DNA from: Adiantum capillus-veneris
Taxonomy: Eukaryota > Streptophyta > Polypodiopsida > Polypodiales > Pteridaceae
Direction: 5' to 3'
Assembly: GCA_014529385.2 (NCBI GenBank)
Contig: CM043967.1
Span: 6,525,001 to 6,589,000 of the forward strand
Length of the DNA stretch: 64,000 bases
Shown here one piece after another: positions 10,018 to 20,215 of the stretch. Each line of letters opens with the position of its first letter. Position 1 is the stretch's first letter. The translations under genes and the position numbers were made by a program. The notes beneath the pieces are model-generated. The model was given only the letters and a program-made list of their open reading frames with translations. It did not search any database and was not told the origin of the DNA.

Positions 10018-12504
10018 CCTTTGAAGGTAAGAGATGCTCTTGATAAGTATATTGGGATCTGTATAGCTGTAGCTCCAAGTTGTTGTCAATTGATTTGGGT
10101 AGCCATTTTATTTGTTGATGTAGAAGAATATATACAAGAAGATGATGTGTTTCTAGATTAGGGTCTAAAATCTGGATGACCAAAGGAAAAAAACCTGGTG
10201 GAAAAAAAGTGCCTTTGGTATATGCTCTTATTGGAGTTGTGTAGTTGGACTTGAAGTACTTGTCATGCGCAATGTGAGTGCTTGGGAGAAACAAAGGAAG
10301 AGTGTCTAATGAAAGTTCCAATTATGGGACACTCTATATGTATATGAGGGATTCTCAAACAAAGACATGCAATGTGAAAGAGGGAGTTGATGGGTGCTTC
10401 ACAGAACAAATGTAGTACATGTGACATCAAAGAAAGTCACAATAGCTTCAATGTTTCCAAGAAGGATTTCTGATGTAGAAGCTTCTCCACTCATGCCTCG
10501 CTCTGCACAGTGCATGAGTCTATTTTGGACTTTCTCCTTCACTTCACCAAATTTAAAATACACAGACTTCAACTCTTATGATCACCTATTGGTACCAGCA
10601 TGACCAACACAACATAATTATTCTCAATTCTTTCAGATTGAGTAGAACCTAGAACAGCTTAGATTCTTAGACCATAGAGAATATTACTCGAAGCTTTGGA
10701 ACTAATGCCTTGCTCATTTAGTGGCTTAGCTATCTGACTCTGACTTTTATGCCATGTATTTTTAATGGAATATTGGACGTACCTGTTCAAGGAAAAAAAT
10801 CCAATTCCATACGTTCTTGGAAATATAGACCTCTTGCATTGTGTTGGTTTATATATGCCACCATTTTGTCCAGTAAGTTGGCATACTTTGGCTCCTCTTG
10901 ACCTACTTGTTGTATGCTGACACTGCTTTCTGAAACAAGCTCTTTGGCTCTTGTAGTGATTGTTGGAGCCTTTGCTTTATCTCCCATGAGATGTGGTTGA
11001 AACTGTGTGTGTGCTCTTTGTGATTGAGTTTCCAATAGCGATGATGGAACCCACCTTGTCTTTGGTCCCGGTGTGATCGTTCTTTGTATTTGCTCTGATT
11101 TCTCTGTGACTTGATGGACACTAGGCTTCGATATCCATACCTGGGTATTTTTGTTGTAGAAACCTTGCTTTTGTGGTTGAAGACGAGGTATTCATCTAGA
11201 GGTTGTAGCTCCCTTGGTTGCGGTAGGCTTGTGCTGGCTTTTCATTGTGACTGCTTGCTTTTGGGTTGAGTCGTCTACATGATTGGTTTTTCTTGTTCTA
11301 GGTTGAGCTACTACTTTTGGTAACCATATTTGAGTGTTACCTTTATAAAATACTTGTGATTTGAGTAGTTTAATTGGAATCATTCGCTACTCCACATGTA
11401 TTTGCTGGGTAGTCTGGTTGAGGTATGACCTCAACACCCATACTTGTTGTGTTGCTTGCTTGGGAGGTCTTTTCTTCTGTCTTTTGTTGTTGTTCATTCT
11501 CCTATGTGATTTGTTTGTCTTCCATTGATATCTTGGATTTCTCTTTGTAGAACTTCTTTCTTGCAGTGAGTAGATCCAGGATGTTACTTTAGGCTTTTTG
11601 GCCCAAACATTGGTGTTTCCTTCGAAGTAGCCTTGAGAAGTGATTGACTCATTTGATGCTACCCACCTTGTCACCTTTTGTTATTGAGGTTCAACTCGTG
11701 TCTCATGTATCAAAATTGGGTTTTTGACTTTGATATGCTCTTTGGGTACTAACAGGGTTAACATTCTTTGGCTTCTTGTAGAGGCTTTCTTGTGATGGAA
11801 ACTTTGGTTGATATATTTTCTTAAGTTTCCATTGCATTGTCAGTGGTTTGGATTGTGATGTAGAGGCTACATAGGAAGCTTGATGGGGATTTGTAGGAGG
11901 TAAATTTGTCTTGCAAGGTCAGTTTACTTTAGTGTTTACCTTAGCTTTACCTTTCTTGTCTATGAATGGTTGTATTGTTTCTGCATGGAATTGAGAAGCT
12001 TCATAGACTCTTACTGTTGTCGTTGTCGAAAGAAGATGTTCCTCCAACTTTTTTTATAACTAGACTCTCCTTGATGTGATGGGAGTCAATTATGTGGAAA
12101 GTATCCTTGTAATCCCCAGTTTTCAACTTGAGTACAACTTCTACCATGCCAAAGCTAGGAACTGAAGTTTTTTAAATTGTGTACACTGTTTCTCCTAGCT
12201 CTTTGATTGTGACAGCTTTCCCATCATTATCAACGTTCCATAAGCCATTAGATTCTTTGTTGCAATAGCTAATATATGTGATCTTGAATCTTGTTTCTCT
12301 AGATATGTTGAATTTGATCATTGTAGGAGACAATTGATATTCTTCCTTATCCTTGTTCTTCTCTTGATCTTGCGTTTGTTGAACATTTGACGTTGAACCT
12401 CGAAACTTTGCTCCTTCATCTGCTTTTATTTGCGCTTTTTTCGGAGTTGGATTTTTTGAAACAACTTTTTTTTATTCTTCAGGTATGTCAATGATGGCAT
12501 ATTC
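10018..12504 (-). mobile_element. Element C, middle part (tail coding and 3' non-coding)
   Basis: Read on the minus strand this segment continues C between the D insertion (joint at 12500-12504) and the A insertion (joint at 10018-10022). From 10790 down to 10023 it matches the 3' non-coding region of element A at 8100-8760. From 12499 to about 10790 it carries the broken C-terminal coding region. It contains no RT or integrase. Confidence 0.75.
10787..12499 (-). pseudogene. Element C polyprotein tail with W-x-P-K motifs (decayed)
   Basis: On the minus strand, open segments appear in shifting frames: a first part near 12499-11990 that starts in frame with the upstream C ORF across the D insertion, then 11674-11387, 11383-11192, 11121-10903 and 11035-10787. 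Motifs like those in element A's tail recur: KGNTQIWLPK, EGNTNVWAKK, QQVWVL and TQVWISK. Several stops and frameshifts break it. No other known domain is seen. The upstream coding part of C is at 28277-28783. Confidence 0.6.
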
Positions 12505-13992
12505 TGTAACATTTAATGGTCTAGTAACTTGTGTGTAGTGGAAAATAGCATGAACATAGTGAGAATTTCATTAGAATAGCTTCCTAATGAGAATAACGAG
12601 AGTGCTTGGGTGGAGAGAGCAACAAAAGTCATAACACCTAGTATGATAGCATGAACAATACTTCAAAAGAGAGAAAAATTAAGCAATTAACAACAGTTGA
12701 GGACCGGATTTGCATGGAGCTGGTCCCCCCTCCAAAAGGCTTTGTATTATGGTTTCTCCCATCAAGAGAGACATTTTACAATACAAGTCTTTGTGTTCCT
12801 TCAATACTAGCTAGTGCAATGAAGATGGAAACTTCATGCACTAAGTAAAACACTTATCAAACACAACATCAATTCCCTCATGGTCTCAGACCCAAGACCT
12901 CACACACCTTTGAAGATGGTGAGAGCTAGCGGGGTATGAGAGTAGATTGAGAGGAAGAAAGAGTATTCTTAAGAGAAAGATGTACATCTCCTCACATAAT
13001 CACTCATATTAGCATAGCTTAGATTAGTAATTAGCATGGTAGAGAAGATGAGCATGCATTGAATCTTGGCTCTTGGTTGGATTTGCATCACAGAGCTTGC
13101 TGGTGTAGGCCTCCCTTCTCACAAGCTTGGAGTAGGTGGTAAGCTTTCCATTAAAGCTTGAGAAGGAGAGAGAGTCTTCTTTGCTTCACACATGAGATTA
13201 TGTGAGTGTGTGTGTCATAATTCCTTACAAAAATCAGTGTTCTCTCTCTCTTGGTCGACCTCCCTTGCTAATTACTCATGCTACAGCCATATTGGACCTC
13301 CCCAACCTCAGCCAATGGAAATTAAGCAGCATAAGTGATAGCCTTCTGACATGTGTCCCCCTTTCCCCTTTTGTGAGAGCTTTAGGTAATCAATAAATGT
13401 AACTGAACTCTCATTGGACCCATTTTCCTCCTGGCCAATAAGAATCAGGCAAGCTATTGGGCTGCTGAATGCTCATTGGTCCCCTTGGCAGACTCTCCAA
13501 TAGTCTTCTAGAGAGCTTAATTATTATTGGTTCTTTTAGTTAGTGTTTTTTAATTAATTAAACTAGATTTACTCTAGCCTAATTCTCATTGGTCCACCTC
13601 CATGGCCATCCAATAGGATTTGACTACACCTTGTGGGCATCTGACTACCCTCTTTCCCCTTGTGTACAAATGAAGCTTGTGAGTGTGTGTGGGTGCTTCT
13701 CTCTCATCCCCTACTTCTTGGGCTCGCCCCCTCCTATGTAGGGCTTGACAAAGACTTTTTGGGACAAACGCAATTCCCCTAATCCTTGACCTTTGGACAC
13801 AACCTTTGAATTTTGGAACCTTAGCACTTTGGAAGTCTTAATGGGCTGAACCTTAGGGTCTTTTGAGCCCATTGTTGCACATAGCTCTTTTGCAAATGGC
13901 CCCCCTTTGGATCCCTATTTTCCCTCCTTTGGATCCCAACTGTGTAACATGAGAAAATCATTTAGGAGAATTAGATATTGATTATTATGACA
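12505..13992 (-). repeat. 3' LTR of element D (left copy)
   Basis: On the plus strand it starts TGTAACATTTAATGGTC and ends ATTATGACA, the reverse complement of a TG...CA LTR. It matches 25356-28271 apart from small indels and the 1.32-kb insertion in that copy. It lacks about 75 bp present near the inner end of the other copy after the CCTTTGGATCC repeats. The ORFs at 12651 and 13202 recur in the other LTR and are not genes. Confidence 0.9.
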
Positions 13993-15045
13993 TTACCTCT
14001 CTGGAGATAGAGATAGCATCCTTAATCTTTTGGAAAGATTCTTGTAGGTCTCGGCTATACTCATCTGCAACGAAGATCTTCCCGTGTACCTTAAGTAGCA
14101 AGGGACTTTTTGATTTTCCCTCAATTACCTCAAAAGGTGCTTTTCCCGTGGAAGTATGTACAGTGTTATTGTAGGCATACTCCACTAAGGGTAAGTACTT
14201 CTCCCATTGGGATCTTTGATCTACTTCCATTACATAGGCTTTTAGTAGATCGAGAATTGTTAGGTTAGCTATTTCACTTTGGCCATCCGTTTGTGGGTGA
14301 TAGGCCAAAGAGAAGTTTAGCCTTGTTCCTAAATTCTCAAAGAGACCCTTCCAGAAAATTACTGGTCATTCTAGGATCTCTATCCGACACTATGGACATT
14401 GGCAAGCCATGGTAATTGCAGACTTGTGAAATGAAGAGGGTTTCCATTTGATGGGCTTTGATAGTTCTTTTGACAGGTATGAAATGAGCTTGTTTACTGA
14501 ACGTGTCCACTATCGTCCATATTCTCGTATTCCCATGGATAGACTTAGGCAATCCAAAGATAAAATCCATGGATATGCTCTCCCATGGTGAATTAGGGAT
14601 TGGCAAAGGTTGAAGCAATCCAGGTTGCTTTCCTCTATCAAACTTCGTCTTTTGGCATACCACACATTTAGAAACATACTCTTGTATGTTTGTTTTAATG
14701 TTAGGCCAATAGAAATATGTTTCAATCCCCATTAGGGTAGAATGAATCCCTTTATGCCCTGCATAAGGAGGAGCATGAGATTCATACATTACTTTCTCAC
14801 GTAGTGAGCTAGTAACGCATAGTCTATTGCAGTAGAAAAGATAACCATCTTGTAAAGTAAATGGTTCCTCTTTATTCCCTAGTGCAAGGGCTGAAATCAC
14901 ATCTCTAAAATTGGGATGAATAGCATACTCATCTATCATAGAAGATAGATCATTGTGAGTTGCTATGGAAATCGCATTCACTCTTGGCCATCTTGAGAGT
15001 GCATCGGCCGTCTCCTCTATGCCATGCTTGGGGAAAGGTAAGAGA
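13985..15045 (-). pseudogene. Element D integrase (with the end of RNase H), frameshifted
   Basis: Read on the minus strand, the frame enters from RNase H with the typical ADALSRWP ending (about 15005). It then shows the H2C2 zinc-binding region (HAPPYAGHKGIH ... CVVCQ) and the integrase core: SMDFIFGLP with the first Asp, IVSDRDPR with the second, and, after a frameshift between 14336 and 14309, AYHPQTDGQSEIAN with the catalytic Glu. Integrase inserts retroelement DNA into the chromosome. The frame begins abruptly near 15045, where plus-strand gypsy sequence takes over. It ends just inside the LTR. Confidence 0.88.
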
Positions 15046-15628
15046 ACATGATGCTTTTATTCTCTTTGACCCTGGTTCTACTCACAATTTTATATCTATA
15101 GAGTTGGCCACCAAGCTAGGCATACAAGCCTACGACATGGGAGATGTCCTACCCGTAGATGGTGCTTTCAAGGGGCAAGAAGCTTCAGTCACTCCCTTTA
15201 ATCGGGAAATTGAGGCTCCATGTCCAAAGCTATGTGGACAAAGAGGACTTCTTTATCTCTCCTCTCAAGCATGAGGATGTAATCCTAGGGGCACCATGGT
15301 TTGATTGCGTGGCTGCCAATGTTAAATTCCCTAATGGAGAATCTCATTTAAGTTCAGGGAAAAAGATATGTATATAGATGGTAAGGAAATGGATAACACT
15401 ATACCCATTGTACATACACAAGCTTTCAACAAGTCAATAAAGAGCTCTATTTTTGTGTACATGATTTTTGTTAAAGATTTTTAAAATGAACCTAATGTTT
15501 TAGCAAAAGAAAATATACACAATCAAAAGGAATTAGAGTTATCCAATTTTCTCAAGGGGTTTCAGGATGTCTTTATTCACGACATCCCTTGTGAGCTACC
15601 TCCTAAAGGAGGTAATGATGACCATGCA
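15045..15628 (+). pseudogene. Plus-strand gypsy protease/RT-start fragment
   Basis: The plus strand encodes a protease segment, FDPGSTHNFIS, with Pro instead of Ser or Thr in the D-S/T-G triad, then EDVILGAPWFD in a second frame (15159-15377). After further breaks comes LSNFLKGFQDVF with CELPPKGGNDDH (about 15540-15625), typical of the RT N-terminus of Ty3/gypsy elements. The frame stops at the putative start of element E's LTR. Its orientation is opposite to the abutting integrase, so a rearrangement joint lies near 15040. Whether it belongs to D (inverted) or to another element is unclear. Confidence 0.65.
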
Positions 15629-16239
15629 TGTAAGGTCTCTACTTTCAAAATTTCACACAAGTTCTATTACGCATTTGAATTTTTTTTAACCATCAATCAT
15701 TTTTTAAGATATCTGAGTTCAAATTATGAATCGTAGGCTGAGAAAACCTTGAATTTAAAATTTACGCTACAAAATTTTGACATGTTTAGCTATATGAATC
15801 ACTAATTAATTTATTGTAAGACTTAGTTATGGATTGTAGAATTTTCTTTTACTACTATAAAGTTAATATAAGACTGTAAAACTTAACTTAAAAATGTAAA
15901 GTAAATTATCATTAAGGAAAATAAATAAAATAATTATAAAGACAAAAGAATACACAGGGATGACAAATGAAGGCACATGGACTCACCTGGACTCACATAG
16001 GAGGGGACAAAGTGGGACACACTGTCACATGAAAAGGAGAGGCTAGTCTCGACTAATCTTAATGAGGGGGGGCTGTGTGGCCTTATCTTTTGATGATAAT
16101 GACAAATTGGTCAAGCTGATGGGTACCACAAGGGTACCAAAAACGCGGGTATGATTTTTGGGGGACAAAAAAATTATTTTTAATTTTTTTTTAAATTTAT
16201 TTTTTTGGGAAAAAGAAAGTTAGACGTTTTCGTTTCTGC

Positions 16240-16249
16240 TATAAATAGA
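16240..16249 (+). promoter_or_regulatory. TATA box of the element E LTR
   Basis: CTATAAATAG lies upstream of a leader-like stretch. It is well placed for LTR transcription, but the start site is not visible from sequence alone. Confidence 0.45.
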
Positions 16250-16399
16250 GCATCCATGCTCACACTTTAAAACATAGAGATTGTCTCTATAGCGCTCACG
16301 AAGTGCTGCCACCTCTCTTACAGAGAAGACGTCCACAAACCACTAAGAGAGCAAAAACTCTAGTGGATTAGTAAGGTACGTATTAATTAAGATTCAATT

Positions 16400-16698
16400 A
16401 GCTTTAAGAAGGATGTGTGTGTGTGTGCTATCTCTTACTCTAATTTCTCTAATAGATTAGTAAGATTCAATTAACTTGAAGAATGATGTGTGTTTGCTAT
16501 CTCTTACTCTAATTTTTCTAATAGATTAGTAAGATTCAATTAGTTTTAAGAAGGATATGTGTGTGTGTGTGCTATCTCTTACTCTAATCTCTCTAATAGA
16601 TTAGTAAGATTCAATTAACTTTAAGAATGATGTGTGTTTTCTATCTCTTACTCTAATTTATTTAATAGATTAGTAAGATTCAATTAGTTTTAAGAAGG

Positions 16699-16730
<32 letters not shown>

Positions 16731-16900
16731 TATCTCTTACTCTAATCTCTCTAATAGATTGGTGAGATTCAATTAACTTTAGAAAAAGATGTGTGTGTGT
16801 TCTCTTTTACTCTAATCTTTCTAATATATTAGTAAGATTCAATTAACTTTAGAAAAGATGTGTGTGTATGTTTTCTCTTACTCTAATCTCTCTAAGTATA
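16400..16900. repeat. Minisatellite of about 70 bp with embedded (TG)n
   Basis: Seven copies of a unit containing TCTCTTACTCTAAT and TAGTAAGATTCAATTA start at about 16431, 16500, 16575, 16644, 16734, 16801 and 16873. Length differences come mainly from the variable TG run in each unit. It lies in the LTR/leader of element E. Confidence 0.9.
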
Positions 16901-17322
16901 CCTACTCTCTCTAGTTAGTACATCTTCACTATTAACATATGCATCGTTAATTGAAAGTTAATACATAAGAGAACTCATCATATTCTTATTATACATGATG
17001 AAATTCTCATTCAATAATTTTAGTGTCAATTAGATTAAGTAGAATTTTGAATAATACTAAAAATTGATTTAGTTGAAGTATAGAAATGGAAGTTAGAATT
17101 GGATTAGAAATGTCATGCATTAAAGTAATGCAGTCCTAAACTTTCACTCGTAGTTTACACGCTTAATTTTTGATTAATTAAAATTGAAAAATATTTGATG
17201 TATAGAAATTAGATATAGAACAACAACACTAAGTGTGAATCCGAGTTGGCGAGGGTTCAAATTACAGACTCTCTTTGGAAACAAGGAGATTACTAGGGAA
17301 ATTGACCAATTTAAAGTTCTAA

Positions 17323-17547
17323 GTGTATAAGATAAGTGTAGTACAAGAAAATGGTCCAAAGCGTGCTCGAACCCAAGGCGCTATTGATCATGAAGCTGGT
17401 ACAAGTAACAGTGGAACTCCTGCGGAACATGTTATGTCTCCACCAATAGGATCAATCGGAGCTATGGTACAGGTTAGTATTGCAGTTTCAAGTTATGCAT
17501 CATTGCATATCATGCAAGACCATAGAAATATATTATTTACCTTATGA
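17323..17547 (+). other. Unrecognised exon-like ORF in the element E leader
   Basis: An open frame of 74 codons includes KRARTQGAIDHEAGTSN. It contains a good splice-donor-like junction, GTACAG|GTTAGT, at about 17471. The amino-acid composition up to that point is more protein-like than the rest. I do not recognise the product. It may be a captured exon or chance. Confidence 0.25.
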
Positions 17548-18019
17548 AAAGAAAACACGGACCGAAACCATGGGGCTTAACCCCAAGAAACTCAGCATAT
17601 AATTGACAAGTAGGAAAGATTGTCTGGTTAAATTGGTTGCTATAGGAAAGAATGTTTGTCCAAAATCTTCGGTAGGGTTTTTCTCAAGTCTCTCTACTTA
17701 TTAGCAATGGTATTATGTGGCTGTGGTGGGAGTACGTCCAGATTAGCACAATGAGTACTTGTCGAGCGGTATAGGACGCTCATGAGGACAAGGGTTTTTA
17801 TAAATAATTTATATACCGATCGGACATAATAGCGCCAATAGAGATTCTTAAGTGAACCTAATCCAAGGGTTGTTGGTTTAAAATTGGACGACTTCTTGTT
17901 TGACTATTGTTTGTAATACTGTTTGAAGGGCTGTTTTAACGAACGAGTATCATAAATAAAGTAAAGGAACGTGTATGTTTAAATAGTGTGGTAGTAATTA
18001 GATAACAAAATAAGGGTGA

Positions 18020-18108
18020 GTGTCGTGTGGAAAGTGGGAGAATGATACCCCGACGGTATCATTCTATGGACGGGTGGACCCGATGAGTCGGGTAACTTTC
18101 CAACACTA
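18020..18108. other. Predicted three-stem structured element
   Basis: A perfect 11-bp stem (AGAATGATACC with GGTATCATTCT, 18039-18065) and a 5-bp stem (CCCGA/TCGGG, 18079-18092) lie inside an outer pairing of GTGTGGAAAGT with ACTTTCCAACAC (one bulge). Together they could form a three-way junction in the transcript just upstream of the primer site. No known RNA family is assigned. Confidence 0.4.
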
Positions 18109-18423
18109 GAAATTGTTTTTTTTTAAGTCATAAATCTTAAAAGAGACAAACCTTGGCGGTTGTGCTTCTGAAACATGGGAAAAAAGCACACAGGTTGGTC
18201 ACTCTAAGATTTATACTTTTAGGTATAATTGATTATAGATAGTTTTTAGATAGGGTTATGGTGGTCACGCTCCATCATAGCGAGATAGGACCAATCCTTC
18301 ACTAACAGTTCATGCCTGTGGCTACTTAGTAGCTAAGGGAATGTCCGTTGGTTTTTCTTTTTCAGGATTGGAGACCTATCAAAGGTACTCCGCTCCTCTC
18401 AAAAAGGGGCAGGGACCTCACAC

Positions 18424-18435
18424 TGGTATCAGAGC
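18424..18435 (+). other. Primer binding site of element E (initiator-Met tRNA type)
   Basis: TGGTATCAGAGC, the standard plant primer site complementary to the 3' end of initiator-Met tRNA, lies one base after the LTR-like end CA at 18422. It gives E its plus orientation. Confidence 0.9.
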
Positions 18436-18604
18436 CTCGGTTAAAGTTTGGGGAGATTTTGAGATTGATGTTTGGATATTGAAGGATGCGAATGTTTGAA
18501 ATAATAGAAGAACCTAGAAAAATTATTTTGAGTTTTTATATGGTATTGAAGACTGAACTTTCCTGGTACAGGAAAATGTTCATTCAGCCTACGAGAAATT
18601 CCAG

Positions 18605-19057
18605 ATGTTTTCCATCATGTTTGAAAATGCATGCCAATCACCAAATTATCGGTTTCAAAAAAGGGTGATGATAATTTTGGATAGGGTGTTTGCACCACCT
18701 ATCCCAAGGGTGCATAGAGGATGGGGCATCAACTGGAGTCCATCTGGAGGAATCTATACCATCGATGCTGACAAGATATGGTGCATGGATACCAACCTCA
18801 AGAAACTTCGACGGGCAGAGGAGTTAAAAGTCATCGAAGTTTATCTTTTCATTGGTACTAAGAATCCGGATGCTATTATTACCTTGGGAGGAGAAAAGAT
18901 ATCTCAGACTCAATGGGTCTATAACCAAGTTACAAAAGTTATCCATGGTGGTAGGATTCGACCCATATGTGTATCTTGTAGCTTTCAAGGGTCAAAAGAA
19001 ACTTATTATTTTGATCCTTTAGCCTATCCTTTTGTAGTCACTAAACTCAAAATATAG
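18605..19057 (+). CDS. Unrecognised 150-codon ORF between primer site and gag of element E
   Basis: An open frame of 150 codons ends at the stop at 19057. Stretches such as RVHRGWGINWSPSGGIYTI and DADKIWCMDTNL look like a folded soluble domain. It resembles neither Gag nor Pol and has no signal peptide, membrane segment or motif that I know. The position, upstream of gag, is like that of the extra ORF in Ogre/Tat-type elements, but I cannot link them by sequence. It could be a captured host exon. The true start may lie upstream, as the frame is open before the ATG only briefly. Confidence 0.35.
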   Translation: MFSIMFENACQSPNYRFQKRVMIILDRVFAPPIPRVHRGWGINWSPSGGIYTIDADKIWCMDTNLKKLRRAEELKVIEVYLFIGTKNPDAIITLGGEKISQTQWVYNQVTKVIHGGRIRPICVSCSFQGSKETYYFDPLAYPFVVTKLKI

Positions 19058-19225
19058 AGACATTACAATCCTTGTACCTAAAGACTACCAACCTTGGTAG
19101 CAAATACTGTGTATATAAATAAAGTTTGGATTAATATTATCTTTTGTTTGTATTATTTTCTGATCAAATCTTGCCTTAAAGTGGATTAAAGTTAGAGTAT
19201 CCAATAAAGTTTCACTTAATCTATA

Positions 19226-19974
19226 TTGCACAGAGTGCGGTGTACACATCTCTTCAAGAGTGCGGTGTACACATCTCTTCAAGAGAAAAAGCTACTTCTC
19301 AAGCAAGCTAAACTTCCCTCTTTCAAAGGGGAAGGAGCCCTAGTTGAGCACGATGCAGAAGTGTGGCTCAAAGAGATGGAGGATTATTTTGTTGTTGTTG
19401 CTGGTACTACTCTCGATAACCAAGAAATGTTGGCTATGTTTCGTCTCACGGGGGATGCCAAGCTTTGGTGGAAACAACACTGCAAAGATAATCAAGTAGC
19501 TCAAAACACTCAAACTTTGGAAGATATTAAGTATGTTGTCAAAGGACGTTATCTTCCACCTGCACACAAATCCTTAAGATGAATGAATTATTCAACTTAC
19601 GTTAGTTTCATCTTACAGTGGAAGAATACTACTCCAAATTTGTAACTCTTAGGCGCTATGCTCCGCCAATGACCGCAGATCAACAAGTAGCCCGTTTCTG
19701 CCAAGGGCTAAATGCTCCTTTAAATACACTTCTAGAAGCCATGAGGCCTATAAATTTGCAAGATGCTCTTTTAAGAGCTAAACCCTTAGCTAAAGAGATG
19801 TCAAACTCTCAGAGGGTACGAAATGGAAATACAAGGAATGCTGGAAGAAGAGGACGGCCTATGATGTGGAACCAAAGGCAAGTTCACCCAGTTCACCAAA
19901 CTCATCCAATAGTTGCAGTTCAGCAAATGGAGATCAAAATGCAGATCTTAGATGCTATGAATGAAACGAGCTAG
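19226..19974 (+). pseudogene. Element E Gag (two frames)
   Basis: The first part (19226-19582) includes KLPSFKGEGA and the Gag core signature LTGDAKLWWKQHC. A frameshift near 19590 leads to 19618-19974 with ARFCQGLNAPLNTLL and an Arg/Gly-rich end. This is the Retrotrans_gag fold of Ty3/gypsy elements, which forms the particle shell. No clear CCHC zinc knuckle is seen before the protease, in contrast to A and B. A 25-bp tandem duplication (GAGTGCGGTGTACACATCTC) lies at the 5' end, near 19230-19280, and may have altered the start. Confidence 0.75.
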
Positions 19975-20215
19975 GAAATTTGAGGAATGTATGTCCTAGG
20001 CGAGTCTCCACAACAAATACACCTAATCGAGCTAGAGGACGAGACCAGATAATAAATCGTGGAGGAAGAAATGGAGGATGAGATCGAGGGCGTGGAATGG
20101 CTGCCAGAGTCAATGCTATCATAGGAGAACCAAAATTGGGAGAAGAATAAGAGGAAAGAGAAACTCTACATGCTGCAATTGATAACCCAAGAGCAAGACA
20201 ACAATATGATTTCAT

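Larger units (their letters stand above)
15629..18422 (+). mobile_element. Element E 5' LTR and/or leader
   Basis: The right end is firm: ...CCTCACA at 18422 immediately precedes a primer site at 18424. The left end is inferred: TGTAAGGTCTC at 15629 interrupts the RT-start fragment. A TATA box (CTATAAATAG) lies at about 16240. The segment has a 70-bp minisatellite (16400-16900), an exon-like ORF (17340-17470) and structured sequence near 18020-18110. No second copy of this LTR is found in the window, so the boundaries cannot be tested here. Confidence 0.45.

Noticed and set aside
16400-16900. Regular repeats with variable spacers that superficially resemble a CRISPR array
   Set aside because: This is a plant-type 70-bp minisatellite with TG runs in a retroelement leader, with no cas genes, and the genome is eukaryotic.
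18070-18100. CCGATGAG near 18080 considered as a hammerhead ribozyme core
   Set aside because: The first core segment has a mismatch and the required GAAA segment after stem II is absent (TAAC instead); the fold does not match the hammerhead layout.
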